From positions 4,960,001 to 5,024,000 of the forward strand of contig NZ_CP027858.1 in assembly GCF_005519465.1 (NCBI RefSeq): a stretch of 64,000 nt of DNA, given 5' to 3'. The notes under the pieces were generated by a model that did no database searches, was not told where the DNA came from, and saw nothing but the letters and a program-made list of their open reading frames with translations. The translations under genes were made by a program, and so were the position numbers. This document shows, piece by piece, positions 1-8,528 of the stretch. This stretch comes from Streptomyces clavuligerus (GTDB lineage Bacteria > Actinomycetota > Actinomycetes > Streptomycetales > Streptomycetaceae). Numbering within the stretch: the first letter of the stretch is position 1; each line of letters opens with the position of its first letter.

Positions 1-1226
1 CGGCGAAGCTGACGGCGGAGGGGGCGGCGGCGTTCCGTTACCCGGCGGGCGAGGCGGTCGACCCGTTGACGTTCAGCGTCAGGGCGGGGGAGGTCCGGCC
101 CCCGGAGCCGGGCCCCATCGACCCCGAGCCCGCCCCTGACCCCGACCCCGCTCCTGACCCCGAGCCCGCCCCTGACCCGAAGCCGAAGCCTGACCCCGAG
201 CCTGCTCCTGACCCTGACCCGAAGCCGGAACCGGACGCCGGGCGGGACCCGGACTCCTCCCAGGGCTCCGATTCCGTTTCCGGCACCGGAAACGGCACCG
301 GCGCCGGAAACGGGTCACCGGAGTCCTCCGGCGAACAGGGCGGGACCCGCGAGCAGGGCGGGACCCGCGCGCGGGCCACCGGGCAGATCGCCGACGGCCG
401 TCTCGACTGGGGTGTGCTGAAGCGGTTCCGGGAGTACGTCACCGGACCCATCGCCCAGGGCCGGATCGACCCGGCGGGCGGGGCGGTGAAGCTCGGCGAG
501 GGCTTCCGCTTCCCCACGGCCACGGGCACCTTCGACGCCAGGCGGAACACACTCGACGCCGCCTTCCGGGGCAGCCTGCGCTTCCGCGGCCACCAGGACC
601 CCAAGACCGGGGTCTGGGCCCTCGACCTGCGGATGAGCGGCTTCGAGATCAAGATCGACGGAGCCCGGGGCACGGTGTCCGCCGACATCACCACCAAGAG
701 CCGCACCTCGGGGGAGACGGTGCACCACCGGGACATCCCCCTCGGTACGGTGACGGTCCCCGCCGGGGGGCTCGCCGTCAAGGACCGGGTGGTCCGGATG
801 ACCGGCGCGCAGGCGAGGCTGACCGAGGCGGCCACCCGGCCCTTCGAGGGCATGTACCAGGTGAACGAGCCCCTGGACCGGATCGACCTCGCCGTCTCGC
901 TCGACAAGGACGCCGAGCTGCCGCCCGGTTCCGGCACCGGGACCACCGGCGGAAGCGGCGGAACGAACGGTACTGGCGGAACGAACGGCACCGGCGGCGC
1001 GGTCGGCGGTGGCGGAACGGGCGGTACCACCGGCGGAGGCACGGTCGGCGGCGGCACGGTCGGCGGAGGGACGGGCGACGGCGCGGCGGCCGGCTCCGGC
1101 TCCCTGGCCGCCACCGGCTCCGGCCTGCCCGCCGGTGCCCTGATCGGCGCCTCGGCCGCCGTCGTCGCGGCCGGTGCCGGGACCGTCCTCCTCGTCCGGC
1201 GGCGGGGGACGGCCACCCGCGGCTGA
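1..1226 (+). CDS. HtaA-domain haem-binding cell-surface protein (5' end outside window)
   Basis: The reading frame is open from the first complete codon (position 3), so the start lies upstream. What is visible is the tail of one HtaA-like domain, a linker of Pro-Asp/Pro-Glu repeats (about 115-230), a full HtaA domain (from about 390 to 910, beginning DGRLDWGVLKRFREYV), a Gly/Thr-rich linker, and a C-terminal LAATG motif followed by a hydrophobic helix and RRR. HtaA domains bind haem in Corynebacterium and relatives. The LAxTG tail is the type used by class E sortases, so the protein is probably covalently wall-anchored. A heme oxygenase lies just downstream on the other strand, which fits a haem-iron uptake role. 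Family call is firm. Exact ligand is inferred. Confidence 0.85.
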   Translation, partial: AKLTAEGAAAFRYPAGEAVDPLTFSVRAGEVRPPEPGPIDPEPAPDPDPAPDPEPAPDPKPKPDPEPAPDPDPKPEPDAGRDPDSSQGSDSVSGTGNGTGAGNGSPESSGEQGGTREQGGTRARATGQIADGRLDWGVLKRFREYVTGPIAQGRIDPAGGAVKLGEGFRFPTATGTFDARRNTLDAAFRGSLRFRGHQDPKTGVWALDLRMSGFEIKIDGARGTVSADITTKSRTSGETVHHRDIPLGTVTVPAGGLAVKDRVVRMTGAQARLTEAATRPFEGMYQVNEPLDRIDLAVSLDKDAELPPGSGTGTTGGSGGTNGTGGTNGTGGAVGGGGTGGTTGGGTVGGGTVGGGTGDGAAAGSGSLAATGSGLPAGALIGASAAVVAAGAGTVLLVRRRGTATRG

Positions 1227-1351
1227 GCCGGGACGTCCGGGGTCCGCCACGGCGGAATCGGGCCGCGCCCGCGGGGAGCACACGGCCGCGGCCCGTCGAG
1301 GTTCGGGAAAAGCGCGCACGTCACCGGGGGAACGGATGCTTCAATGCCCCC

Positions 1352-2107
1352 GTGAACGCACGCGATCCGCGCCAGTCCCTCGACGTACTCCATGTCTTCT
1401 GCGACGCCGACGGGCGGCACGGCAACGCCCTCGGCGTCGTCCGCGACCCCCGGGCCTGCCCCGATCCGGCCGCGCGCCAGGCCCTCGCCGACGAACTCGG
1501 CTTCAGTGAGACCGTGTTCGTCGACGATCCCGAGCGCGGCACCGTGGACATCTACACCCCCGGGGCCCGGCTGCCCTTCGCCGGACACCCCCTCGTCGGC
1601 GCCGCCTGGCTGCTCGACCTGGCGGAGCTGAACCCTCCGGCGGGCACCGTCTGGGCCCGTGGCGACGGCGAGTTCACCTGGATCACCGCGCGCCCCGAGT
1701 GGGCGCCGCCCCGGAACCTGGAGCGCTTCCCGACCCCCGCGGCCGTGGACGCGCTGCCCTCGCCCCCGCCGGGGGACGGCTGGCTCTACGCCTGGGCCTG
1801 GGAGGACGAGCCCGCGGGGCGGATCAGGGCGCGCGCCTTCCCCCGGCGCCCCGGTGGGGTCGTCGAGGACGAGGCGACGGGCGCCGCCGCGCTGCTGCTC
1901 ACCGAGCGGCTGGGCCGGGCCCTGAACATCACTCAGGGCCGGGGGTCGCAGATCCTGACGGCCCCCGGCCCCGACGGCACGGTGGAGATCGGCGGACGGG
2001 TACGGCTCACGTCGTCCGCCGCCGCCCCGGCACGCGCGATGGAGGGTCCGGCCCCCGTCCCCGCCCGCAGGCTCAGCGTCGCGGACGCGCTGCGGCTGAT
2101 GGGCTGA
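1352..2107 (+). CDS. PhzF-family isomerase-like protein
   Basis: This 251-residue protein starts at GTG and has the PhzF/diaminopimelate-epimerase-like fold signature. Near the N terminus it has a short beta strand with GNALGVV. Around residue 50 it has SETVFV, which contains the glutamate used as general acid/base in PhzF. This is followed by TPGARLPFAGHPLVGAAW. A second half-domain carries DEATGAAA. Family members isomerise small cyclic or amino-acid-like compounds, but most have no known substrate and few act in phenazine synthesis. No phenazine genes are nearby, so I infer only the fold and catalytic type. The Shine-Dalgarno sequence before the GTG is weak, and a later start is possible. 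Confidence 0.8.
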   Translation: MNARDPRQSLDVLHVFCDADGRHGNALGVVRDPRACPDPAARQALADELGFSETVFVDDPERGTVDIYTPGARLPFAGHPLVGAAWLLDLAELNPPAGTVWARGDGEFTWITARPEWAPPRNLERFPTPAAVDALPSPPPGDGWLYAWAWEDEPAGRIRARAFPRRPGGVVEDEATGAAALLLTERLGRALNITQGRGSQILTAPGPDGTVEIGGRVRLTSSAAAPARAMEGPAPVPARRLSVADALRLMG

Positions 2108-2167
2108 GGCGTCACGGGGCCGACGCGCCGATCGGGGCGTACGGCCGCGAGCCCGGCCCCGGCCCGG

Positions 2168-2269
2168 CCCCGAGCCCGGCCCCGATCAGGTCAGGACCCG
2201 GGCCCGGACCGGGCCCGGCCCCGAGCCCGGCCCCGATCAGGTCAGGACCCGGGCCCGGACCGGGCCCGC
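2168..2269. repeat. 51-bp tandem repeat, two copies
   Basis: Two adjacent near-identical 51-bp units (starting at 2168 and 2219) fill most of the gap between the convergent phzF-like and heme oxygenase genes. Each contains GATCAGGTCAGG and a self-complementary CCCGGGCCCGG stretch, so it can fold and may act as a transcription stop for both genes. Function is inferred. Confidence 0.75.
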
Positions 2270-2277
2270 CGCGCGTC

Positions 2278-2952
2278 TCACACGGAGCTGAGCGGGAACT
2301 CCGCCGCCAGCGCCACAAGGATCGCCTCGTTGAAGCCGTACGCCCGGACGCACTCCGCCACGACCCGCTGCTGCTCCAGTTCGTCGGCGGTCACCGCGTC
2401 CAGCAGCTCCCGGTACTCACGGCGGAAGACGGGCGGGCTGGCTATCCCGTCGAAGATGTAGAAGCGCACACCGTCACCCTTGTGGGTGATGCCCCAGTTC
2501 CGTTCCGCGCGGCTGCGGACGGCCTGGCCACCGGCGAGGTCGCCGAGGTAGCGGGTGTAGTGGTGGGCGATGTAGCCGCCCGCCCAGGTGCGCGCGCACT
2601 CCTGTATCCGCTCCGCGTACGCGCGGGTCTCGGGCAGCGGGGCCGACCGCTCGCGCCACTCCTCGCCCAGCAGATGGGCGAGATCCCGCTCCAGGCTCTC
2701 GGTGCGGAAGAGCCGGGGCTGGATGAACGGCCCGGTCGCCGGGGAGTCCTTCAGGGTCTCGGCGGTCTCCTCCAGCGCCCGGTACACGTACCAGAGCTGC
2801 TCCGTGTAGCGCGCGAACGCGTCGACGCCGTGTCGGCCGCCGAGCAGGTCGTTCATGAAGGGCGAGGTGCTCACCCTTTTGTGTTCCTCCAGGGAGGCGG
2901 CCCGCAGGAGGGTGGAGAACGACGTGTCGACGGTGGCGGTGGTGGCGTCCAA
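2278..2952 (-). CDS. hmuO: Biliverdin-producing heme oxygenase
   Basis: The 224-residue protein matches bacterial heme oxygenases of the HmuO/HO-1 type. An N-terminal LLRAASLEEHKRV segment supplies the proximal haem-ligand histidine, and the body has the FARYTEQLWYVYRALE helix and the distal helix YLGDLAGGQAVR with its Gly-rich kink. The enzyme opens haem to biliverdin, CO and Fe2+ using reduced electron carriers. The TTG start is chosen because a GGAGGT ribosome site sits 7 nt upstream and no better in-frame start exists. A perfect iron-box palindrome lies upstream, so expression should rise under iron starvation. The HtaA gene nearby probably supplies haem. Confidence 0.92.
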   Translation of the reverse strand: MDATTATVDTSFSTLLRAASLEEHKRVSTSPFMNDLLGGRHGVDAFARYTEQLWYVYRALEETAETLKDSPATGPFIQPRLFRTESLERDLAHLLGEEWRERSAPLPETRAYAERIQECARTWAGGYIAHHYTRYLGDLAGGQAVRSRAERNWGITHKGDGVRFYIFDGIASPPVFRREYRELLDAVTADELEQQRVVAECVRAYGFNEAILVALAAEFPLSSV

Positions 2953-3026
2953 GGCGGTGACCTCCGGGACCAGGCGGATGTGCGACGGCGGCGGCAGCGC
3001 AGGGCTGTACCGCCGTCGATCATCCT

Positions 3027-3044
3027 ACTTAGGCTTACCTAAGT
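3027..3044 (-). promoter_or_regulatory. Iron box (DmdR1/IdeR-type operator)
   Basis: ACTTAGG-CTTA-CCTAAGT is a perfect 7-bp inverted repeat matching the TTAGGnTTACCTAA core bound by DtxR/IdeR/DmdR repressors in actinobacteria. It lies 75 nt upstream of the heme oxygenase start, where it would block its promoter when Fe2+ is plentiful. Protein binding is inferred from the sequence. Confidence 0.88.
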
Positions 3045-3084
3045 CAATGGTTTGTCGACGCCTTGTCGGTAAAACCGGTGGGGC

Positions 3085-3942
3085 TCAGGGGAGGGTCAGG
3101 ATCTCGGCCCCGGTCTCCGTCACCACCAGCGTGTGCTCGAACTGCGCGGTGCGCCTGCGGTCCTTCGTGACCACCGTCCAGCCGTCCTCCCACATGTCGT
3201 ACTCATGGGTACCGAGCGTGAGCATGGGCTCGATGGTGAACGTCATCCCCGGCTGGATCACCGTGGTCGCGTGCGGCGAGTCGTAGTGCGGGATGATCAG
3301 ACCGGAGTGGAAGGAGGAGTTGATCCCGTGCCCGGTGAAGTCGCGCACCACGCCGTAGCCGAACCGCTTGGCGTACGACTCGATCACCCGTCCGATCACA
3401 TTGATCTGGCGGCCCGGCTTCACGGCCTTGATGGCGCGGCCGAGGGACTCCCTGGTCCGCTCCACCAGGAGGCGGGACTCCTCGTCCACGTCGCCGCAGA
3501 GGTAGGTGGCGTTGTTGTCCCCGTGCACCCCGTCGATGTACGCGGTGACGTCGAGGTTCACGATGTCGCCGTCGCGCAGCACCGTGGAGTCGGGGATGCC
3601 GTGACAGATGACCTCGTTGACCGAGGCGCAGAGCGACTTGGGGAAGCCCCGGTAGCCCAGCGTGGAGGGGTACGCCCCGTGGTCGCACATGAACTCATGG
3701 GCGACCCGGTCGAGTTCGTCCGTGGTCACCCCGGGGGCGATGCGCCGGGCGGCCTCCTCCATCGCCTGGGCGGCGATACGGCCCGCGACCCGCATCCGCT
3801 CGATGGTGTCGGAGTCCTGCACCTCCGGCCCGGCGTACGGGGTCGGGGCGGGCTTGCCGACGTATTCGGGGCGCCGGATGGCGGCGGGGACGGAGCGGGC
3901 GGGGGAGAGTGTCCCCGGGACGAGCAGTGACTGGCCAGACAT
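3085..3942 (-). CDS. map: Type I methionine aminopeptidase
   Basis: This 285-residue cytosolic metalloprotease removes initiator methionine from new proteins. The sequence shows the M24A pattern: HGIPD with the substrate-contact histidine, [16 protein letters not shown] with the two aspartate metal ligands, TGHGIN with the histidine ligand, FTIEPML with one glutamate and QFEHTLVV with the other. All five ligands are present. An N-terminal extension of about 40 residues (RRPEYVGKP) is the Src-homology-3-binding-like PxxP linker seen in one actinobacterial MetAP class. The ATG start is unambiguous. It is divergent from the small SPOR-like gene. Confidence 0.96.
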   Translation of the reverse strand: MSGQSLLVPGTLSPARSVPAAIRRPEYVGKPAPTPYAGPEVQDSDTIERMRVAGRIAAQAMEEAARRIAPGVTTDELDRVAHEFMCDHGAYPSTLGYRGFPKSLCASVNEVICHGIPDSTVLRDGDIVNLDVTAYIDGVHGDNNATYLCGDVDEESRLLVERTRESLGRAIKAVKPGRQINVIGRVIESYAKRFGYGVVRDFTGHGINSSFHSGLIIPHYDSPHATTVIQPGMTFTIEPMLTLGTHEYDMWEDGWTVVTKDRRRTAQFEHTLVVTETGAEILTLP

Positions 3943-4001
3943 GCCAGCGAGTCTAACCAGGGGGTGTGGGGCAGCATGGCTGAAGACGAAGGGAGCACCC
4001 G

Positions 4002-4235
4002 ATGGCCCTGTTCAAGAGGCGCGAGGCGGGCAAGCCGGGCGAGTGGTACTACTGCCTGAAGCACGGCACGGTGGAGGAGGGCCCGGAATGCCGGGCGGCC
4101 GACCGGCTGGGTCCTTACGCGACCCGTGAGGAGGCCGCGCACGCGATGGAGACCGCGCGGGAGCGGAACGAGGAGTGGGAGAACGACCCCCGGTGGAAGG
4201 ACGCCCCCCGGGGCGAGGACCCGCCGGACGCCTGA
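4002..4235 (+). CDS. Small conserved SPOR-like protein
   Basis: A 77-residue, highly charged cytosolic protein opening [18 protein letters not shown], with [13 protein letters not shown] and a basic/acidic helix ([20 protein letters not shown]). Streptomyces homologues are usually labelled hypothetical or SPOR-domain-like because of the WYYC..G.......A..... pattern. Its job is not known. The ATG has an AAGGGAG ribosome site 9 nt upstream. It is divergent from map with 59 nt between the starts. Confidence 0.8.
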   Translation: MALFKRREAGKPGEWYYCLKHGTVEEGPECRAADRLGPYATREEAAHAMETARERNEEWENDPRWKDAPRGEDPPDA

Positions 4236-4279
4236 CACCCGGGGCGCCCGGCGGCGCCGGGCCGGACCCGCCCGGTGGG

Positions 4280-5626
4280 TCATCCGGCGGCGGGCCGTCC
4301 GGCCGCCGCCGGGCCGGGCGCCGCACCGGCCGCGCCCCCGTCCGCCGCCTTCGCCAGGGCCGCCTCCTGCTGGGCCTTGCGGCGCAGCGCGTCTTCGTCC
4401 GTGGCGGAGTCGTACCGCAGCAGCCTGGGCAGCGCGGCCGCCAGCAGCGCCACACCCGCCACACAGAGCACACCGCCGCTCCAGATCGCCGCGCGGGTGC
4501 CCGTCCACCCCGCCATCGCGCCCGAACGGACCTGCCCGAGCTGCGGTCCGACGCTGTACGACAGCACCTCTATCCCGGCCAGCCGGCCCCGCAGCTCCTC
4601 CGGGATCGTCTGGTTCCAGATGGTCATCCGGCCCAGGCCGCTGAGCGTGTCGCCCGCGCCCGCCACCGCCAGGGCGAGCAGTACCAGCCAGATGCTGTCG
4701 AACCAGCCCGCCGCCGCGATCGCGAGCCCCCAGATCCCCGCGCCGAAGACCACCAGCAGCCCGTGCCGCCGCACCCGGGAGGTCCAGCCGCTCATCAGGC
4801 TCAGCAGCAGCGAGCCGCCCGCGATCGCCGAGAACATCAGCCCGAGCGACCACTCGGCGTCGAGGTCGTCGGCGAGGAAGGGGAATATCGCGACCGGGAA
4901 GGCGAAGAACATCGCCACCAGGTCGATCGCGTACGTCCCCAGCAGCACCGGCCGTGACCAGGCGTACCGCGCGCCCTCCACGATGCCCCGCAGCGAGGGC
5001 TTCTCCGCACCCTCGACGGCGGGCGCCGGGGCCAGCCGCAGACACAGCAGCGCCGAGACACCGAAGGTGACGATCGTCATCGCGTACGCCGTGGCATGGC
5101 CCGACCAGGCCACCACCAGGCCCGCCGCGGCGGGGCCCGCGAGACCGCCGAACTGCCAGCGCAGATTGTTCAGCGCCGCCGCCGCGGTGAGCTGGTCGTG
5201 CGGGACGATCCGCGCCATGAGGGAGTCGATCGCGGGGCGCTGGAGCCCGGCCATGGCCGAGACGCCCGCCGCGACCACGTACAGCGGCCACAGCATCGGC
5301 TCCGGCAGCATCGCGTTCACCAGCAGCAGCCCCGCCAGGACCGCGAGGCCCAGCTCGGTACGGACGATCAGCTTGCGCCGGTCGCCCGCGTCGGCGAGCG
5401 CTCCCCCGTACAGACCGAAGACGATCAGCGGCACCAGCTCCACCGCGCCCATGGCGCCGACCGCGAGCGGCGACTCCGTCAGATCCTTGATCTGGAGCGG
5501 CAGCGCGATCATGGCCATGAAGCTGCCGAAGTAGGCGATCAGCCCCTGCACCCACAACAGCCGGAAGTCGCGGGACGAACGCCAGGGGGAGAGGTCGGGC
5601 AGCACGGCGGAGAGCTTGGATGTCAC
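4280..5626 (-). CDS. MFS exporter (MFS_3/EntS-like)
   Basis: This 448-residue polytopic membrane protein has about 12 hydrophobic segments and the MFS loop-2/3 motif around GGALADAGDRRKLI. The second half carries PEELRGRLAGIEVLS, typical of the MFS_3 group that includes the enterobactin exporter EntS. The substrate is unknown. The iron genes 2 kb away make a siderophore-like cargo possible, but this is only context. The C-terminal ~45 residues are Ala/Gly-rich and probably cytosolic and disordered. The start is GTG. The upstream region holds a 30-bp tandem repeat. Confidence 0.85.
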   Translation of the reverse strand: MTSKLSAVLPDLSPWRSSRDFRLLWVQGLIAYFGSFMAMIALPLQIKDLTESPLAVGAMGAVELVPLIVFGLYGGALADAGDRRKLIVRTELGLAVLAGLLLVNAMLPEPMLWPLYVVAAGVSAMAGLQRPAIDSLMARIVPHDQLTAAAALNNLRWQFGGLAGPAAAGLVVAWSGHATAYAMTIVTFGVSALLCLRLAPAPAVEGAEKPSLRGIVEGARYAWSRPVLLGTYAIDLVAMFFAFPVAIFPFLADDLDAEWSLGLMFSAIAGGSLLLSLMSGWTSRVRRHGLLVVFGAGIWGLAIAAAGWFDSIWLVLLALAVAGAGDTLSGLGRMTIWNQTIPEELRGRLAGIEVLSYSVGPQLGQVRSGAMAGWTGTRAAIWSGGVLCVAGVALLAAALPRLLRYDSATDEDALRRKAQQEAALAKAADGGAAGAAPGPAAAGRPAAG

Positions 5627-5650
5627 AACGGGCCATGCTCTGTTCCGGCC

Positions 5651-5720
5651 GCGGGGCCGGGCAAGCGAATTAGCGCCGGTGCGGGGCCGGGCAAGCGAGT
5701 CGGCGCCGGTGCGGGGCCGC
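5651..5720. repeat. 30-bp tandem repeat, 2.3 copies
   Basis: Units starting at 5651 and 5681 (GCGGGGCCGGGCAAGCGA...) differ at three positions, and a partial third unit follows. The array sits between the start of the MFS gene and the stop of the following gene, both leftward, so it lies in or near the MFS promoter/leader. Confidence 0.75.
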
Positions 5721-5731
5721 CCGGCCCGGGG

Positions 5732-6337
5732 CTACCAGCGCGGCGGGGGCGGCGAGGTCAGCTGGTCGACCAGCCGGGAGAGCCGGTCCCGGAAGCTGCG
5801 CCGCCCCCGGGCACCCGGCACGCTGTTCTCCCCGGCCGCCGCGCTGACCAGGTGCTGCACCATGTCCAGATCGATCGGGGGGCTGGGGGACGCCACCGTC
5901 AGCGCCTCGTGCGCCAGCTCCGGCAGCACCCGGTCCCCGCCGCCGAGCGCCAGCACCGTCGCCCCCGCCCTGCGGGCGTCGCAGATCCGCTCCAGGAGCG
6001 CGTCCTCGGGCCGTTCCGGGGCCACCACCAGCAGGGTGTCGCGACGCCGCACCGTCTCCAGCCGGGAGAGGCCGACCGACAGATGGGCCGGGTCCCCGTC
6101 CCGGGCCCGGTGGCGCACCAGCGTGGGGGCCAGCTCCGGCTGCCCCGACCACGCGGCCTCGTCCACCAGATGGGCGGCCAGATGCCAGGGCTCGTACTCC
6201 TCGGTCCCCACCAGCAGCAGACCGCCGCCCTGCGGGAGCACCGACGACCGCAGCACCCCCGCGAACCGCCGGGTCGCCGCGGGCCATTCCGTATCCGCCA
6301 GGACCTCGCGCAGCAACGCCACCCGTACGGCATCCAT
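5732..6337 (-). CDS. Conserved protein with SIS-like nucleotide/sugar-binding fold (unassigned)
   Basis: The product is 201 residues from the ATG giving MDAVRVALLREVLADTEW. An upstream in-frame start would add 26 Arg-rich residues and looks less likely. Alternating beta/alpha segments (GLLLVGTEEYEPWHLAAH, DTLLVVAPERPEDALLERI, GATVLALGGGD) suggest a Rossmann-like or SIS-like domain. I do not recognise a specific function. It diverges from the npdG-like gene. Confidence 0.75.
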   Translation of the reverse strand: MDAVRVALLREVLADTEWPAATRRFAGVLRSSVLPQGGGLLLVGTEEYEPWHLAAHLVDEAAWSGQPELAPTLVRHRARDGDPAHLSVGLSRLETVRRRDTLLVVAPERPEDALLERICDARRAGATVLALGGGDRVLPELAHEALTVASPSPPIDLDMVQHLVSAAAGENSVPGARGRRSFRDRLSRLVDQLTSPPPPRW

Positions 6338-6489
6338 GGCGCGGATTCTCCCGTACGGGCGCTCCGCGCGCCGGGCGGTCGGCGTCCGCTCACCCGTACG
6401 GGGCATGCGGCCCACCGTCGCCCCGCCGCCCCGGACCGGCTCCCGGTACCCCCCGGACCGGCGCCTCTACCAGCGAGTAGGGTCGGCCC

Positions 6490-7215
6490 ATGACTTCCAC
6501 TGAGAACGACCCCACGAGCACGGCGGCGACGACGAGGCCCGCGGCCAGGGACCCGTGGGACCTGCCCGATGTGTCACAGCTCGTCGTCGGCGTGCTCGGC
6601 GGCACCGGGGACCAGGGGCGCGGCCTCGCCTACCGGCTGGCCCGGGCCGGACAGAAGGTGATCATCGGCTCGCGGGCCGCGGAGCGCGCCGAGGGCGCGG
6701 CGGCGGAGCTGGGTCTCGGCGTCGAGGGCGCGGACAACGCCGAGTGCGCGCGCCGCAGCGACATCGTCATCGTGGCCGTGCCCTGGGACGGCCACGCCAA
6801 GACCCTCGAAGCGCTGCGCGAGGAGCTGACCGGCAAGCTGGTCGTCGACTGCGTCAACCCGCTCGGGTTCGACAAGAAGGGGGCCTACGCGCTCAAGCCC
6901 GCGGAGGGGAGCGCCGCCGAGCAGGCCGCGGCGCTGCTGCCGGACTCCCGGGTCACCGCCGCGTTCCACCATCTGTCGGCGGTGCTGCTCCAGGACGCGT
7001 CGATCGACGAGATCGACACCGATGTGATGGTGCTGGGCGAGTCCCGCGCCGACACCGACCTCGTGCAGGCGCTGGCGGGGCGTATCCCCGGGATGCGGGG
7101 CGTCTTCGCCGGGCGGCTGCGCAACGCCCACCAGGTCGAGTCGCTGGTGGCGAATCTGATCTCGGTGAACCGCCGCCACAAGGCGCACGCCGGGCTGCGC
7201 GTCACCGACATCTGA
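6490..7215 (+). CDS. npdG: F420H2:NADP+ oxidoreductase-like protein
   Basis: The 241-residue protein has an N-terminal extension of about 30 residues, then the NADP-binding Rossmann motif VGVLGGTGDQGRGLAYRLA and IIGSRAAERAE, then DCVNPLGFDKKG and HHLSAVLL. This is the pattern of NpdG/Fno, which exchanges hydride between NADPH and the deazaflavin F420. The enzyme links the NADPH pool to F420-dependent reductases that are abundant in actinobacteria. It is cytosolic. ATG start. Confidence 0.88.
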   Translation: MTSTENDPTSTAATTRPAARDPWDLPDVSQLVVGVLGGTGDQGRGLAYRLARAGQKVIIGSRAAERAEGAAAELGLGVEGADNAECARRSDIVIVAVPWDGHAKTLEALREELTGKLVVDCVNPLGFDKKGAYALKPAEGSAAEQAAALLPDSRVTAAFHHLSAVLLQDASIDEIDTDVMVLGESRADTDLVQALAGRIPGMRGVFAGRLRNAHQVESLVANLISVNRRHKAHAGLRVTDI

Positions 7216-7343
7216 GCGGCCCCGCCCCGGTGGCCCGCGCCTGCGGGGCGCCCCGCGGGAACGTGCGAGCCGGATGTCCGGGCGGCCGGGGCATGGGGGA
7301 CACTGAACGGGACGGACAAACCCCCCGACAGGAGCCACACCCC

Positions 7344-7520
7344 ATGCCCCGCCTCGCTCTCTTCGCCATCGCCGTCTGCGCGCTCGCCGTCGTGGCCGCC
7401 GTGCTCTCCTTCACCCAGGGCATGTGGATCGGGATCGTCTGGGTGCTGGTCGCCGGTCTCTCCTCCAACATGGCCTGGTACTACTACCGCAAGGCCAAGC
7501 TGGAGCGGGCCGCGGGCTGA
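7344..7520 (+). CDS. Small two-helix membrane protein
   Basis: A 58-residue protein with two transmembrane stretches (residues 4-23 and 27-44) and a positively charged end YYYRKAKLERAAG. The ATG is preceded by GGAG 9 nt upstream. Short conserved membrane proteins of this sort are common in Streptomyces, but no function can be named. It ends just before a strong hairpin. Confidence 0.7.
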   Translation: MPRLALFAIAVCALAVVAAVLSFTQGMWIGIVWVLVAGLSSNMAWYYYRKAKLERAAG

Positions 7521-7535
7521 GGCCCCCGCCCCCCC

Positions 7536-7556
7536 GGGACCGGCCCGACCGGTCCC
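7536..7556. terminator. Bidirectional hairpin terminator
   Basis: GGGACCGG-CCCGA-CCGGTCCC is a perfect 8-bp stem between the convergent small membrane gene and the M50 protease gene. A 16-bp direct repeat (7565-7580 and 7587-7602) follows and includes the 3' end of the protease gene. Confidence 0.7.
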
Positions 7557-7585
7557 CGGCGGTCCAGAAGGTCGTCAGCGGTGGC

Positions 7586-8389
7586 TCAGAAGGTCGTCAG
7601 CGCGGTGCAGAGCGGGTCCGTTCCCGCCCAGAAACGGTAGAACTCCTCACCGCAGGCGCGGTCGCCCGGCTCCACGCCCAGCGCGCGCAGCAGATCGTCC
7701 ACCACCCCGAAGAAGGCCCCGTTCACCTCCGGGATGAACAGCACCGCGATGACCAGCAGCAGACCGAACGGGGCGATCGGCTCGACCTGGCGGCGGATCC
7801 GGTACGACAGCCAGGGCTCGATCACCGCGTACCCGTCCAGGCCCGGCACCGGCAGCAGGTTCAGCAGCGCCGCCGTCACCTGGAGCAGGGCGAGGAACGC
7901 CAGCGCGTACCGGAAGAGATTCGGTACGCCGTCCAGCGCGCCCAGCCAGAACGGCGCCGTGCACACCACCGCGAAGAGCACGTTCGTCAGCGGGCCCGCC
8001 GCCGCGATCAGACTGTGCCGCCAGCGGCCCCGAATCCGGCCGTGGTCGATGAAGACCGCGCCGCCGGGCAGACCGATACCGCCGAGGATCACGAAGAGCA
8101 CCGGCAGCACGAAGCTCAGCAGGGTGTGCGTGTAGCGCAGCGGGTTGAGCGTCAGATACCCCTTGTCGGCGATGGACAGATCACCGCTGTGCAGCGCCGT
8201 GCGGGCGTGCGCGTACTCGTGCAGACAGAGCGAGACGATCCAGGCCGAGGTGACGAAGAGGAAGACCGCGAGCCCCGGCGACGCGGCGAAGTCGCTCCAC
8301 ACCGCCCAGCCCGTGACCGCCATGACGGCGACGATGCCGAGGAAGACCGGGCTGACGCGCCGGTCGCCGGAACGGGAGGTGGTGGGCAT
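7586..8389 (-). CDS. Site-2-protease family (M50) membrane metalloprotease
   Basis: A 267-residue polytopic membrane protein. It has the zinc motif HEYAHA (HExxH) after the first helices and the second motif NLLPVPGLDGY (NxxPxxxLDG), which supplies the third metal ligand. Five or six hydrophobic segments surround these motifs. M50 enzymes cut transmembrane anchors, often of anti-sigma factors, but no partner is adjacent and the target is unknown. There is no PDZ domain. The start is the ATG giving MPTTSRSG. A much longer open frame upstream is only GC-driven. Confidence 0.87.
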   Translation of the reverse strand: MPTTSRSGDRRVSPVFLGIVAVMAVTGWAVWSDFAASPGLAVFLFVTSAWIVSLCLHEYAHARTALHSGDLSIADKGYLTLNPLRYTHTLLSFVLPVLFVILGGIGLPGGAVFIDHGRIRGRWRHSLIAAAGPLTNVLFAVVCTAPFWLGALDGVPNLFRYALAFLALLQVTAALLNLLPVPGLDGYAVIEPWLSYRIRRQVEPIAPFGLLLVIAVLFIPEVNGAFFGVVDDLLRALGVEPGDRACGEEFYRFWAGTDPLCTALTTF

Positions 8390-8528
8390 GGCGGCGACTC
8401 CTGAGGGCCGGAAGGGCGTGCGGAACGACCGTACAGGGGGCGGTACGGGCCCGGCGGGCACGGTGCGCGCCCGTTCCGGCCCGCGGACCGCGCCCGGGGC
8501 CGGGGCGCGATGAGGGGACAATGGCGGG

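Noticed and set aside
1352..2107. Phenazine biosynthesis gene
   Set aside because: Only the generic PhzF fold is present. No other phz gene is in the window.
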